A stretch of DNA of 64,000 nucleotides from Gracilariopsis chorda (GCA_003194525.1 NBIV01000070.1:1-64000); one strand, 5' to 3'; positions 9,445 to 21,893 are shown, counted from the stretch's first letter. Numbers and translations are program-made. Notes: generated by a model from the letters alone, not told the origin.

Positions 9445-12400
9445 TTACCCAACTTGGGCATTAACCAGAGTGGCTGGGGCTGCAGTTACCGTTTGACGGT
9501 GGTATCGCAGGACCTGCGACCGTGGGAGGTGTTTCATTGGCTCCCACGTATCCCTACTGGGGTCGTACCTGTACCAGCGGACTTGGTATTGTAGAATACC
9601 ATCCTGGTCTCAGGTGTGTCCGACAAGTCGGTCTACTACGAACTCTCGTTCATAGACCTGCCGGCCGTGCCGGGTGGTGGTTGCACTTCCTTGCGGGGGC
9701 TGCCCGCTGTGCAGTATAATGTCCCTTAGCAGGGTTTTCGGCGATAACTCCAGCGTTGCCGTGCGCTGTGATAGCGGCCGCTGCTCATGTGGGAAAATAT
9801 CCCTCAAGAGAGCGTGTAGTGCCACGGTTTTCACCGGCAAGTCATTCCCCATTGGGGCAGGTTCATTTCCGCTTTCGCGGTAATGCGGGCGGACCGCCAG
9901 TCGGCGGGGGACTTGGGCTCCGCCTTCGCGGTTGAGCTCACGAACCGCGAGTTTGCGGGAAGATGACCGCTCCTGCGGGATCGGCATTTCCACAATCCCC
10001 TGATGGGTCCCGTGCGACACGGTGATTGGGTGGCAAACCGCCTCCCTGCCAGGCACACGAGCGCTCTGCACCATACGTTCCAGCGATGCCGTGGTGTCCC
10101 CGGCTACTGGCGGGTTGCCTGGGGCTAACTCTGGTACACCGGTATTTTGGTCAAAATTCCCCTTTGGGGGTTGCCGGGCAGGTGCCGATGACACCCTTTT
10201 CAGGGGCTTGGCCGCTAAGTGCGGTGCACCGTCTCCACGCGGAGGAGCAGCGTCCGGTATGACCGGTTTCGATCGTGCGATGGCGTGCGCTTTTTCCGAG
10301 ATCCTCGGTTCTTCGCCGCAGCGTTGCGGGGGTTGGCGCAAATTATTCCCCGGAAGGAGACTTCAATTCCATCGACGACGGGAGGCGTTTCCGGCGCTTG
10401 CGGGCCAGGGCCTGAAGCTTCGGCTGCGGCTTGGCTGCCTTTTTCCCCAGGTTGGGTGTGGGGATTTCCCAGCGGCGCTGGTGTATTTGGGCGCCTCTTC
10501 TCCGCAAGGCGCGGGTCTGATCGACCTGATTGAACCGCTTCCGCGGGGACTTCAGCCAACGGCGGCTTCGAGGCATCGCCCTGCTCAGGTGATTGGGGGC
10601 AATCGTCACCATACTCCCTTATCGGGGATCCTTCCCTGACAGGGGTGTGCGGTAGTTGCGCTCCAACTTCCCGTGTAGCACGGTATATTTTCCGCGTTTG
10701 TGGCGATGCCTCCGGGGATGGATCGGGCGATTGCATTTCCGCTGCTGCGGTATTAGAGGGGGGCTTCTCGTTTTCCCGTGACAAACGGTGTATTTGCCGC
10801 TTTTGCGGGGGCTGCGCGTCGGCTTCCTGTTGCACAGCACTGCCCGAGAACGGGGGATTAGTGTCGCGTGACATACTCCGTGCTACACGGTCAGTGTTCC
10901 GTATGTTACGGTGTGTTTCTCGTTGCGACGGCGATATCGTTCCTCGAAAACGAGTGTTCTCCTCCCCCTCCTTAGACGGAGTGGCGGGATAAGGGATAAC
11001 ATTCCCCGCTTGGCGGGTATAAATGCGCGCCAATGGGGCGGGCGTGGTAGGGGCGGGCGCTGAGATGCCCGAACTACCCGGCTGATCCGGTGAGTCCGAC
11101 AGAGTCGGTAGGTCTGAGAGTCCCCGGCTTGGGTGTGGTAGTACCGTAGGCCTAGTACTCCCGGATGATTCCGGTGTTGCAGATTCCGTAGAAACGGGGT
11201 TGCCTGGATCCAGGACTACCTCTGACGAGGGAGGAGGGGCAAGGACAATACGATCACGGGAAATCCGTTCGTGCGTGTCGCCCATCTCTACCACGACAGT
11301 GTCGGTGTTCACAGAGATGACCTTGAATGGTCCAACCGCCACAGGCGAGAGTTTATGGCGCTTCTCCCGTTCCGGGTTGTAGTACTCCTTCCTGATGAAG
11401 ACGTAGTTATTCGCCCGAATCGGGGACGGTTTCCCCCGCAAGCAAGCATGCAGCGGGGACCAGCTTGGAAATCCATTGCTTCCATTGCTGCCGGTAGATA
11501 CCCACAGATGGGAAATTTTCCGGTATCTTGGGGTTCCAGCGCCACAGGCGGGGGTGTTCTAGATAGAACCAACTGGAATGGCGAAACTCCGGTAGTCCGG
11601 TGTACCTGCGTATTGTACGCGTAGGTTACCGCATCAGCGTAGAGATCCAAATTCGTTGGGTGGTCAGCGACGTAGGAACGTAACGCCGCGAGTAACGTCC
11701 AGTTAAACCGTTCAACTTGCCCATTACACTGGGGGTGGTAGGTAGTCGTGAACAATTCTTGACATCCAGGATGCGACAAACATCCTGGAAGAACTTGCTC
11801 ACGAACTGCTTCCCGTTATCGGAGAGCACCTTCACAGGGGGACCGTAGACAAAAATCCAGTGCGTCACCAGAGCCTGGGCCCCCGTGAGAGCGGTTATCC
11901 TTCGAAGAGGGACAGTCCGTACCAGCTTAGAAAAGCGGTCGGTAATGACAAGTAGAAACTTGTTTCCACGTTTCGTGGTGAGTAATGGTCCGAGAATATC
12001 GATCGCGATAAACTCGAGTGGCGCCCTTGCGGGGAATAGTTTCATCTTCTTCGCATTTTTGCGGAGTTTGACGCGATTCTTCGCGCATTCGCTACAGAAC
12101 ATCACGGTTTCGTAGCAATCCACCGCCATGGCGGGCCAATAGAAATCCCTTCGCAGGGTTAGGTAGAGTTTCCTCCCACCTGAGTGACCTCCAATGGGGG
12201 CGTAGTGTGATAGATGTAACACCCGCCACTGCAGGGAATGAGGTACCACAATCTGTGGGCGGGCTTCTACCTTCCTTACGAGGTAGCCTTTGTCGTTTAC
12301 CCCGAAAGGGAGATCTTCACCACCGTTAAGACGGGCGCAAATCCTCGTACAGAATGGGTCGCCGAATTGTTCTCGGATGATTTCTTCCGGTGATACCGGT

Positions 12401-15102
12401 ACAAAGTTTCCCGGTAACGGGTTCTCAGATTTATCTCGCGATGCGAGTAGTTCGTCAAAGTCAGCATCCTCGTCCCAGTTTTCTGGCCCAGCCTCGACGG
12501 CATATTCCGGATCATCCGGGTCTATAGCCATGAAACATGGGACTTCATCATCCTCCGTTGGGAGTGCTTCCCCACTTGTGGGTAACCGCGACAGAGCGTC
12601 GGCTTGGGTGTTCTGCGCGCCCTTTTTATAAATGACTTGAAAGTCATATTCCGCGAGGCAGAGTCTCCAGCGCATGAGGCGTCCCGACGGGTCGGAGATA
12701 TTCATCAACCACCTCAATGAGGAATGATCCGTGTACACGGTGAAGTGAACTCCCATAAGGTAGGGGTGCAGAGTGGTCATCGCCCATACGACGGCGAGGC
12801 ACTCTTTTTCTGATACGGAGTAGTTCCGCTCATGAACATTGAGCGAACGTGACCAATAACCAATTGGATGTCGTTCCCTCTCGGGGGTGGTTTGAAGAAG
12901 AGCACACCCGACTTGGTAATCGCTCGAGTCCGTATCTACGGAGTATGGCAACCCAAGTTTTGGGAGATGTAGGGTTGGTGCTGATGTGACAGCCTCCTTC
13001 AAGGAGTTAAAAGCTTCCGATTGCTCGGGCGTAAATGTTCCCAGTTTTGGGGGGTTCCCCTTTCGCAACAACGCGTTCAGGGGCGCCACAGTATCCGAAA
13101 AGTTCGGGATAAACCGTCAATAGACGTTGACCAGCCCCAAAAAGGAGCGCAGTTCCATTTGAGTGGGGGGTTCTTTCGCCTCAACAAGGGATTTGACTCG
13201 AGCTTTCTCGATCGCTAACCGTCCAGGACGGGTAATGTGACCCAGATAATTCACGGTATCTGTGAAAAACTCGCATTTCCTCAACGTTAGGGTAATTCCC
13301 GCATCGCGGAGTACGGTCAGCACGTCTCGGACGTGAGTGAGATGGTCGTCCAACGAGTTGGAAAAGATGATAATATCATCAAGGTAGACCAGACAGCTCC
13401 GCCACTTAAAGCGGTTGAGTAGAATATCTACTGCACGCTGAAATGTGGCGGGGGCGTTGTTTAACCCAAATGGCATCCGCTTGAAGCGGTACGTTCCTGC
13501 GTGGCAGGTGAATGCGGTTTTGTCGCGATCCTCTTGTCTGACAGGTACTTGCCAATATCCCCAATTGGCATCGAGGGCCGTGAACACGGTGGCGTCTCCA
13601 AGGGAGTCAATGCACTCGTCCATACGAGGGATAGGGTACGTGTCCCTAACGGTCATGGCATTGAGCCGGCGGTAGTCGAAACAGAACCTCCAGGTTCAGT
13701 CGTCCTTTAAAGCCAGTACAACTGGGGATGCCCAGAGTGATTGAGCGGGCTCAATCACACCTGTGCGGAGCATCTTGTCCACTTGGCACTGCTCCTCTTC
13801 CCGACCTTTCGGACCTGCCCTGTAAGGGGGTTGTGCAACCGGTCGCGCACCGGGGATTAAATCGATCCGGTGTTCCGTTTCATTAATCTCGCCAAGCGAG
13901 CCATCCCACATTGTGGTGAATTCCCGTAAAATGGTACGGAGTTGGTCGCGGTGCGACTCTGGCACGTGGCTAAAGTCCAGCGCTTCAAGTGCTTTTTCCG
14001 GATCAATCCGGTCGTTGCTCGATGGAGCATTGTCCTTTGGAACAGGTGTGGTTCGCAATTCCGAGTTACTTGGTATGTTCGACGCTGAAGTAGCGGTTTC
14101 CTCCCCCTCCTTAGACTTGACGTCTTCGGACAGCGGGGCGAACTCCTCAGAAGAGGTGGTAACTCCAAGTACATCGGCGGCTGTCATCTTCGCCGGCAGC
14201 ATTCCCATAGGATGGGGGGTTACACTCCCAATTACTTGGTGTTTTACCAGATACTGGGGGTGTTTGCCAAGGTTGGCAACCAATATCCGGAAAGGAACAT
14301 CCGGGGAAATGGAGATAATTCCATTAGCCAGCGCCAGCTGGGATTTCTCGTACAACGAGGCGAGGGGTTGTATAACCCGAAGACCGTGTTGACAGGAATT
14401 TACCTGCACCCAGACTTGGGACTCGGCCGGTATAGAAACCGAGGCAGCGACGCGGAGCTTGGTGGACTCGCGGGACGCGGGCGGTGGTTCCTGCGCAGCA
14501 GGGAGCGGAACTTGTTTCCGAGAAGACCGCTTTAGCGGGCGGCGAACAATCGGAACCGACGATCCGTCGTCAAGTTCTACACGCCTGAGGCGGGGCCTGA
14601 TTGCTTCGACAAATCTGTCGCAGTAATCAAATCCCAGTATCACTGGTGCTGCCATTGAACGGCAAACGATGAATTCCAACTTTAGCACAGAGGTACCAAG
14701 TCTCACGACGAGGTCCAATGTGCCCACCGTTTGTAACGGATTGTTGTTTGCATCCGAAATGTCGGGGACCGCGTCAGAGCGGATACGCGACCGCACAAGC
14801 GGGGGTAACAATGATTCCACAACAAAGTTGGGGCCTGCACCTGTATCCAGGACGGTGAGAAACCTCACCATAAACTGGAGATCAAGGCCAAGGTCGGCAT
14901 AGACCTTATAATTGCGTTTGGCCAAGACCAAGACTCTACCGGGAATCCGCGGATTTTTACTCCGTATCCACGGGCGACGCAACACACCGAGGTGCGCAGA
15001 GTCCGCGTCAGCGGTGTCTTTCCTCGACAGGACTTTCACCGGGGAGCGAGGCGAGGACGCCTCGGGCGCCAACAGCCTCGTTCTTGAGGACGCCTCTCCC
15101 AA
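9445..15102 (-). pseudogene. Pol region of LTR element copy 1 (broken)
   Basis: Ty3/gypsy polyprotein relic. Order along the minus strand: aspartic protease (DTGAGPN), reverse transcriptase (RFCFDYRRLN and YLDD), RNase H (DTDSSDYQVGCALL, YTDHSSLRWL), integrase with an HHCC zinc motif and catalytic core, a long proline-rich stretch, and a C-terminal chromodomain-like end (near 9490-9610). About five breaks, most of them shared with copy 2. Confidence 0.85.
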
Positions 15103-15119
15103 AGGGGAGACTCCCTCAG

Positions 15120-17294
15120 TTAGTTTTCCGCCTTCGGCGGTGGGTTGTTTTCCTCGACAACGAGTGCTTCATCCCGTTGACGGGGGTTCCTATCCGAATA
15201 AGCGGGGGTTGCAACGGATGGTTGCGTGATCTCCCGAATCGGGGTGTATGAAGCTTGCCGCGCACGCGGGGTCTGTGGTAGGGCGTGAGAAAAGTCCGTT
15301 TTAGCACGGAGGTAGGAAGCCGTCGGGACGGAACGTTTCTCCTCTGGAGTGAGGGCCTCATAATTTGCCACCACCTTGGCCATATCCTTCAGTGAACAAA
15401 TACACTGAGGAGAGGTATGGCCATGGGCATAACACAGGTGGCAAATGAGAGCCAGCACCGCGACACGCGGATTATTATTCCGAGTATCGGAGAAGCGAAC
15501 CGCAGGGCAGGTGTCAGTCCATCCAGGCCGTTGATAACGGGATTGACCGTTTGAAAACGGGAGTCGTTGGGGTTGAACCCGACTGTTACCACCGTATAGA
15601 ACGGGATCTTCTGTTCCCGTATCATGGGTCATCTCCGTCGTTGACGGCAAATCACTGGTGGTTATCGATACACCATCCCCCTGCACTAAATGCACGGTAT
15701 CAAATCCCTGTCCAGGGTTCCCATCCGCGGTGAGCGGGAGAGAGGAAGCTTCGCTTTCCAGCAACAACGCCTTGGCGGATTTAGACTGATTGTTCGGAGT
15801 TCTTGCACGAAGTGCATCCCCTTCCGCTCGGGCGTGTTGGACCAGCTCGAGGTAAGTGATCCTCCGCTTGTCCTCCCGATAACGGGTAACTAAACTCCGT
15901 ATTGCCAAGTCAAGACCATCAATGAACATGGTACTGCGCTCCCCAGCGGGGTACACGTTACCACATCTGTGGAAAGCCTTGTTAAGGCGCACCCAGTAAT
16001 CGGTCTCGGTCTCTCCAGCACGCTGGCGTGTATCTCGCAAAGCGAGGATAGCCTGCTGAATAGCGGTGTTGGTGGCGTAGGAGCGCAGAAGATACTGCAC
16101 AGCCTCCGGCCAGCAAGTAACTCTTCCCTCGGAGGCGCGAGAAGATCCTCTGACAGAGGTGTATTGGTCCTCCGCCACTCCCCGTAAGAAATAAGGTAAA
16201 GCCAAATAGGCTTGTCCCTCATTCATACCGAGGATATCGGCCTCCGCTACAAAGCGGGATAAAAAATCCAGTACTAGGACTGGGTCCTCTCCAGTAAAAC
16301 ACTGGTTGCGGAGCGAGAGCTGCATTCGCTTGATGCATTCTCGCACCTTTCCCGTACCACGGGGCGTACGTCCAAGTGACGAGTCTTCGAGCCGGTAGTA
16401 CCGGTATGATAAAAGCTTCCGGTAATCCGGGTTTGTCGGTTTCAATTCCCGGAGACCGGGGTGTCTTCTCCCCTTCTGGCGGGTTCGGACCACACCTTCA
16501 GTGGCCGATGACCGCTTCGAGCGGGAGGAGTAGCCTCGCTTCTCGTCCTCCGAGTCGGAGTCCGAGGAGCTCGAGCTAACCGAATGGTTTCGGGATGAGT
16601 CCGACGATGTCGAAGAATCGGATTCCGAATATTTTCGGTGGTGTTTCCGTCGATGACGGCGTTTCTTCTTCCCAGCAAGCTGGTGGTTGTGCGATGCCTC
16701 GTTTACCGGATCATCCGGGAATGGTTTGTCCATGAGGACGAATTGCTCCAGCGTCTCCAGGCGGGCATTAATCCGATCAAATCGGGCTTCAACTCCTTCG
16801 ATGAAGGTGGCGGGTTGTTCCGAACTCTCCAACACGGAGTTGACGTCAGACCGTAAAATACGGAGTTCCTCGGCGACCTCCTTTACGGGGGTTGCCGAGA
16901 CCACCTCTTGGAGGGATTTTAGTTCCCCTACAAGGGTGTCATGGGCGGTCCACAGAGCGCTGACCTGGGATTCTAGGGAAGTCCCCTGGGGGGTGTTATC
17001 CCCCGTTCCACGGGGACTTGAAGCCGCGACAGTGGGAGCAGGCCGGGGTGCCTGGGGCACTGCGGCAACAGCCGGAGTCGATGCTGCATTCCCCTGCGGG
17101 GGTGATAACGAGGGCAACAGGAGGTTCCGGGGTTCCCGGTCGGGGGTATCATTCCGCGATGAAGCGGCGCCAGCACGGCTGGAACTTGTCCGTATAGGGA
17201 TACGGGGTACGAACCGAACTTCGGAAGTGTCCGCGTTGTCGCGGGAGCGAATACGCGTAACCACTGGCTCCGCGTCGGAGGGATTTCTCGACAT
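15120..17294 (-). CDS. Gag of LTR element copy 1
   Basis: Open frame of 724 codons for the structural protein of the LTR element. An N-terminal disordered part is followed by a predicted coiled coil, a basic and serine-rich block (KKKRRHRRKHHRKYSESDSS), a central retrotransposon-gag-like domain (about residues 320-490) and one CCHC zinc knuckle, CHLCYAHGHTSPQC. It is fossil-type coding sequence within a truncated element. It differs from the copy 2 Gag at many residues, whereas pol hardly differs. Confidence 0.85.
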   Translation of the reverse strand: MSRNPSDAEPVVTRIRSRDNADTSEVRFVPRIPIRTSSSRAGAASSRNDTPDREPRNLLLPSLSPPQGNAASTPAVAAVPQAPRPAPTVAASSPRGTGDNTPQGTSLESQVSALWTAHDTLVGELKSLQEVVSATPVKEVAEELRILRSDVNSVLESSEQPATFIEGVEARFDRINARLETLEQFVLMDKPFPDDPVNEASHNHQLAGKKKRRHRRKHHRKYSESDSSTSSDSSRNHSVSSSSSDSDSEDEKRGYSSRSKRSSATEGVVRTRQKGRRHPGLRELKPTNPDYRKLLSYRYYRLEDSSLGRTPRGTGKVRECIKRMQLSLRNQCFTGEDPVLVLDFLSRFVAEADILGMNEGQAYLALPYFLRGVAEDQYTSVRGSSRASEGRVTCWPEAVQYLLRSYATNTAIQQAILALRDTRQRAGETETDYWVRLNKAFHRCGNVYPAGERSTMFIDGLDLAIRSLVTRYREDKRRITYLELVQHARAEGDALRARTPNNQSKSAKALLLESEASSLPLTADGNPGQGFDTVHLVQGDGVSITTSDLPSTTEMTHDTGTEDPVLYGGNSRVQPQRLPFSNGQSRYQRPGWTDTCPAVRFSDTRNNNPRVAVLALICHLCYAHGHTSPQCICSLKDMAKVVANYEALTPEEKRSVPTASYLRAKTDFSHALPQTPRARQASYTPIREITQPSVATPAYSDRNPRQRDEALVVEENNPPPKAEN

Positions 17295-17399
17295 GAGAAA
17301 ATACCGTTACGACGGGAAACGATCACGTAACCTCCGGTAAATAAAAACAAACCTCGTAAGAGGGAAAACAAAAACCGATTCTAGGTCGGGAGACCACTT

Positions 17400-18206
17400 T
17401 GTGGTATAATGCCCCAAAGGGGAAAAACACCGAAAGACGTTCGGGATCTTCCTCTCACGAGGTGAACCCAGTTGGGTAGAGCCCTCCCAGAGATGTCACG
17501 GCGAAGCCGGTTTGTAAGACCAGGGACACCTGTCGCGACTCGCGCAGGGAGGTGAAGGCAAAGAATCGGTATCCGCGTGAGCGGGGTGTGATCCTCAGTA
17601 GAGGTATGTTTCCACGTAAGTGGGGGTGTGTGAGCGGATGCGCACACGATGGCCGCAGATAGCGGGAGCTGCTACCCTGAAAAGGGGAAGAAGGAAGGAC
17701 GAAGTGGGTCGCGAGAGCGACCAGCAGATACGGCAATGCCGGTGGACAGGACTCCCTACACAGGGTGAAACACCAATGCAATTGGAACAATTATACTCCC
17801 AGTGATGGGTCCCTTTAGATGTGCAAGGGGGTTAGATGTCCCGTGGTTCACGGCGTTTCCCTCCAAGGAGGAGTAGAGTACGCGCGCAAGCGGGAACAAC
17901 TAGAGCCAATTCCCCTGGTTGGGGTCCCTTGTTGGGGAAGGTTTACTGGTGCGACGGCAGTGCGCCGTCGCACTAAGTACTAGCTTCCCAGAAATGGGTG
18001 TGAAAATAATAAATAATATTAACTAAAATACTCCACATTTCGTGGCAACATCCACTACTGTGGCCAACCGCCAATTGACCCAAAACCGTGTCCCACGTGT
18101 CCATATCCACCATAGTGGGGCGTAGTTCATATACACACTACACAACCGATAATATCGGGAAAGCGTTCAAGTACCCAGAATCCCTCCCTGAGGGCGTTGC
18201 ACTTCA
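17400..18206 (-). repeat. 5' LTR of LTR element copy 1
   Basis: Begins TGAAGTGCAACG on the minus strand at 18206 and ends at the TG/CA boundary at 17400. It matches both LTRs of copy 2 with several per cent divergence. It contains the hairpin TGCGACGGCG...CGCCGTCGCA. No second LTR is present, so no target duplication can be confirmed. Confidence 0.85.
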
Positions 18207-19245
18207 CTGTTCGTGATTCGTAAGTAAAGCGAAGAGTTCAAATCGTGACGTCCGTCGCTGGTACAATTGGATACTGGTGCCAGTTCAATAAACAGCGGGA
18301 TATTGCGTTAGCAGTGGATAATAGTTGAGGAATATAACAATCCAGGGTGCAGTATGCAGTCTTTGGCTTCGAAGGAAGCGGCTTCAGATGTAAACTTGTT
18401 GACCTGGTCGATGTTGTGACCGGAGGGTAGTGGAATGACGAGAAATGAAGAAGGTTTACGCCACAGGCCAATGTGTTGGTAGTGGGGTGTTGTGCAACCT
18501 GAACGGGTTAACGTATCGTATCAAATCCAAGGTAGAAGAATAAGGTATTCGGGTGCCCGATAAAGATGCGTTGCGCTTCGAAACTTGAGTACGGTGTGTT
18601 AAATCTAGGATCTGGTGTCCGCGCAAACGGTTTGGGAAGCAGATTCCTAAAAAAGATGTGTCGAGAAGTCTGCGAACGGGTAATGAAGCGTTGTGATACC
18701 AGACAGTCCTGATAAAGATCTCTTGTGTTGTAGTGATGAGTAAGATAGTTAGAGAGGGTGCTTTCTAAATCCAATGATCCAGAAAGTGGCGCAAGATCGA
18801 CAAACGATAGCTCGTGGCTACCCCTATTTAGAATAAAGTTTCACTCGTAGCGTTGGTGACGGAGAAGTACGTTCGGGAAATGGGGCAGGGCGATAACCGA
18901 GCTGAACTGCAGCGCAATGATTCCTGGTAGTGATCAGATACTAGAGAAAGACCGAAAGGTAGAGTATTATTCGTAGGATTGAGTGGAGAGAACCTCAGGT
19001 AAAGAGAGATGTGTTGGGTAAACCTGTTCCTTGAACGTTGGCGCGGTGGATGCAGAGGTCGGTGTTTCGGAATGACGTTTGAATAGGCGCGTTCGAGAAC
19101 ACGATGTGTGGTATGATGGTACAGCGACGGCGGTTGTTAGTCCAGGATCGGTGGGCCAGTGTACATGGTGCTAGCAAAGGAGAGAATAATAATAGCGTGC
19201 GTTTGCAATGAGATGGGGTTGAAAGGAGAAGTATGAAAGTTTTGA

Positions 19246-19282
19246 TCTGCAGAAATGGGGGAATGTTTCCCACATTTTTGCA
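19246..19282. repeat. GGGGGAA palindrome
   Basis: Imperfect member of the family: CTGCAGAAATGGGGGAA, then TTTCCCACATTTTTGCA. Confidence 0.6.
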
Positions 19283-19505
19283 AGCGCGAGCGCGGCTGCC
19301 GTTCCTCCCAACCGCTAAATCATATTAGCTGTCAGTACGTACCCAAGGACCGTTGTGCACAGATGGTGTAAAACCCCAGCAATAAACCTAAACAGTGTAG
19401 GACGTCTTGGCAGGTGCAGAGCAGCCATAGTGATTGGCCACGTCCCGTGGCCCTACATATACGGCATAAACGGGACAGCTGCGTACTGTATCATGATGCC
19501 AACGC

Positions 19506-19519
19506 ATTTCGGTGACGTG
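19506..19519 (+). promoter_or_regulatory. Conserved upstream motif of the ORF1/YR element
   Basis: ATTTCGGTGACGTG, identical to 1838-1851 of element A and similarly placed before ORF1 (about 680 versus 560 bp). A hairpin GGCCACG-TCC-CGTGGCC lies about 60 bp to the left. Confidence 0.4.
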
Positions 19520-19697
19520 TCCAAATGAGCGAAACGTATTGGCTACTCGGGGAGTCACGTGACTGTCCTGTAAATAAAAACCCCACATTATCGGACGACG
19601 CCGGTCTGCCGTTGCTGTACCGTGCATATACTGCAACGGCACACTTCTCTGTAATTCAAGTCACAATTTTCGAACCGTAAACCGTTCCAGGTTTGGG

Positions 19698-19738
19698 GTA
19701 TGCACAAATGGGGGAATTTTTCCCCCATTTGTGCATAC
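19698..19738. repeat. Perfect 41-bp GGGGGAA palindrome
   Basis: Arm GTATGCACAAATGGGGGAA (19698-19716), spacer TTT, then the exact reverse complement ending at 19738. It is the best-preserved member of the family and lies about 460 bp before ORF1 of element B. Confidence 0.85.
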
Positions 19739-20198
19739 GGCCCGCTTTTACGATTTATCCTTAACTTTAAAAGCCTTCGTCACTAACTGGGATGACCGCT
19801 CTCAGTTTCACGCATACCGACAAACCTGGCAATCCTCAACTGTTCCCGGTCCTGCCCCTACTACCGCAAGCACTGTGGAACTCAAAAGGAAAACCCCTAA
19901 ATCTTGCGCACGCCCGCCCAGCGGTAACCCCCCTAACAACCCGAACTACGAAGTTCTTCCCGCCAATTCTTTAGTAACCCACGTATTTCTCTGACCCCTC
20001 AAGATCCTAGCGTTGGTTGCCTAATCATCGTTACGCAAAGACCCCTTGCATCTACAACGCGATACACGACACTAAACTCCAAGTGTGACACACATAGGAC
20101 ATAATCTCAGTGTTTTGCGACTTTGGTCATTAGAATCAGAGGAACACAAGTCTCAGGGACTGATTTCGAAACTACAGTGCCGTACAACTACCGTCATC

Positions 20199-21893
20199 AT
20201 GCCGAAAAGGAAACCCCAATCGGACCGACTGGATAATTTCATTGGGACCCGGCGAAAGCCCGTTGAGATCTTCGTTAACCAGAACCATTTAGGAGAAAGG
20301 CCCGATGGTGATGTAGAGAGTAGGACCTTTCATGTGGCATTCAGAGGGCTGCAGGAAAGATTTGGAGTCGGACTACAAGCGCAGAACTTGACTGTTTGTG
20401 ACTACGCAGATATGCTGAGGTATCTGGAACCCACAGACGGAGATGCAAAGAGCAACATTTCAATCCTTCAATCCCCGACTGAGCTAGAATGGGCTTACCT
20501 AGGACCTCGCGCTACTGGACAGCTCATGCGGCTCAAGGATGATGTACGTAAGGAAAGGTGTGATGCACTCGAGTCGTTTATTGTCACACATCAGTTTATA
20601 TTGGCGAAGATATGTCGAGATGTTGGTGGTGCAGTTATCGATGACGAGGACACACACAAACATATGCTTATGGCAGGTAACAAAAGACCGCTAACTTCAT
20701 CATTTTGTCGATACTATGTCAAGCTGCCGAGCATGTGCGGAACGCAAGACTTCTTGCGAATGATTGATGCTCCAATAGGTTCGGTGCGCGTGGGTTATGA
20801 TCGAAGCACGTTATTCTCCGCTGAGCGTGTGTATCCCTCCAAGAGTATTACTCTACCAACGTATTGCTGGCCCAATACAGTAATGGGTCACGTTGGCTCA
20901 CAGAAAGGGACTTTGTATGTGATATACACATTGCTCCCAAGTATCACGGGAGGGTTGGTTGCCGAGAATATTGATGAGATAGGAATTCATGTAACGGTAT
21001 CAGAAGAGATAGTCCGGGGACATACAGGTCGGAGAAATAAGCGAGGGAAGTACTATGAGTGGGTTGCTCCGGTTCTCTCAGGCCTGAAAGGAAAGAGAGT
21101 CTGCACATTCTACTTGAGTGTTGGGAGTAGTCTCGTCCTGCCCAGTACGTTTGCTGTGCGTCTGGGAGCCCATTGTAGGGAAGCAGTAGTTGTTTTCGTG
21201 CATGCAGTACGGGTTTGGTTGCCGGATGATGGCAAGGGTATATTCTTGAAGAGACCCAAGTCATATCTTACCCGAGATCAGGATGAGTATGAAAATGTAA
21301 CGGATTTCTTGGAACCGGACTACGAAAAATCCAAGGACTATATACGATGGGGTGACTTCTATGACATGCAGAAAGAGCCCGAATTTGGTGTAGTAGGTAC
21401 TATTCCATCTGTCACTAGCATACCGGTGAATACAAAAGAACGGGAAAGGCTAGTGGAATCGGCTTGTCATGTTAAGCTCGGAAGTGGAGGGGTTAGTGAA
21501 GCATACAAAAGAACGCCTGTGATGAGAATAGGAAGGAGGGCTCCTGGCGATATCCACACTAATGTGGAGCCGGATGATGCACAATTGACGCCTGAACCTT
21601 ACTTTGTTGAAGATGTGCCCTATGCTCACTTCGAGCGTGTTCTTGGTAATACGTTGAGATTCCCTCTTTCGCTGGAAAGAATCGCTGAGCTGGAAATGGC
21701 AAGAAATTGTTCTTCCGATGATGAGGAGATGACGAATGGCACGGAATCCAGCTCCGAATCTCAATCCGTGGGCTCTGACGATGGGTCTTCTGATACTGAA
21801 CAACTCAATGAAGAAGAGGAAAACAATGAGGATGATATGGATGAGGACCACGAATCGGAAAGCAGTCAAGGAACCACGGACGACGGGGAGTAG
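20199..21893 (+). CDS. ORF1 of element B, intact, unknown family (564 aa)
   Basis: I do not recognise this protein. It is a single open frame of 564 codons. The Met at 20199 is chosen because the element A copy starts the same way. Visible blocks: an N-terminal basic stretch, a helical region (FHVAFRGLQERFGVGL, TVCDYADMLRYLE), a middle rich in short beta-type segments (YVKLPSMCGTQDFLRMIDAP, GTLYVIYTLLPSITGG, IGIHVTVSEEIVRGHTG, FYLSVGSSLVLPSTFAVRLG), then GTIPSVTSIPVNTKERERL, and an acidic Ser/Asp/Glu tail of about 60 residues. No zinc finger, helicase, nuclease or polymerase motif is evident. It converges on the recombinase. Similar acidic tails on both proteins suggest nuclear proteins that may act together. 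That its frame is open while its neighbour is broken may mean selection or chance. Confidence 0.75.
   Translation: MPKRKPQSDRLDNFIGTRRKPVEIFVNQNHLGERPDGDVESRTFHVAFRGLQERFGVGLQAQNLTVCDYADMLRYLEPTDGDAKSNISILQSPTELEWAYLGPRATGQLMRLKDDVRKERCDALESFIVTHQFILAKICRDVGGAVIDDEDTHKHMLMAGNKRPLTSSFCRYYVKLPSMCGTQDFLRMIDAPIGSVRVGYDRSTLFSAERVYPSKSITLPTYCWPNTVMGHVGSQKGTLYVIYTLLPSITGGLVAENIDEIGIHVTVSEEIVRGHTGRRNKRGKYYEWVAPVLSGLKGKRVCTFYLSVGSSLVLPSTFAVRLGAHCREAVVVFVHAVRVWLPDDGKGIFLKRPKSYLTRDQDEYENVTDFLEPDYEKSKDYIRWGDFYDMQKEPEFGVVGTIPSVTSIPVNTKERERLVESACHVKLGSGGVSEAYKRTPVMRIGRRAPGDIHTNVEPDDAQLTPEPYFVEDVPYAHFERVLGNTLRFPLSLERIAELEMARNCSSDDEEMTNGTESSSESQSVGSDDGSSDTEQLNEEEENNEDDMDEDHESESSQGTTDDGE

Larger units (their letters stand above)
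9003..18206 (-). mobile_element. Ty3/gypsy LTR element copy 1, truncated
   Basis: Chromodomain-type Ty3/gypsy relic reading right to left: 5' LTR 18206-17400, gag 17294-15120, pol 15102-9445, and the end of an antisense gene 9003-9253. The 3' part, including the 3' LTR, is missing. Sequence stops at the telomere-like array of element A. Pol is broken in about five places. From 9003 to about 15110 it is nearly identical to copy 2, while gag and the LTR differ by several per cent. The whole element is densely filled with short hairpins. Confidence 0.9.
18207..19697. other. No gene recognised
   Basis: About 1.5 kb with no frame above 100 codons and no similarity I can see to other parts of the window, apart from a GGGGGAA-family palindrome at 19246-19282 and the conserved ATTTCGGTGACGTG at 19506. 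The left end of element B must lie in here. Confidence 0.4.
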
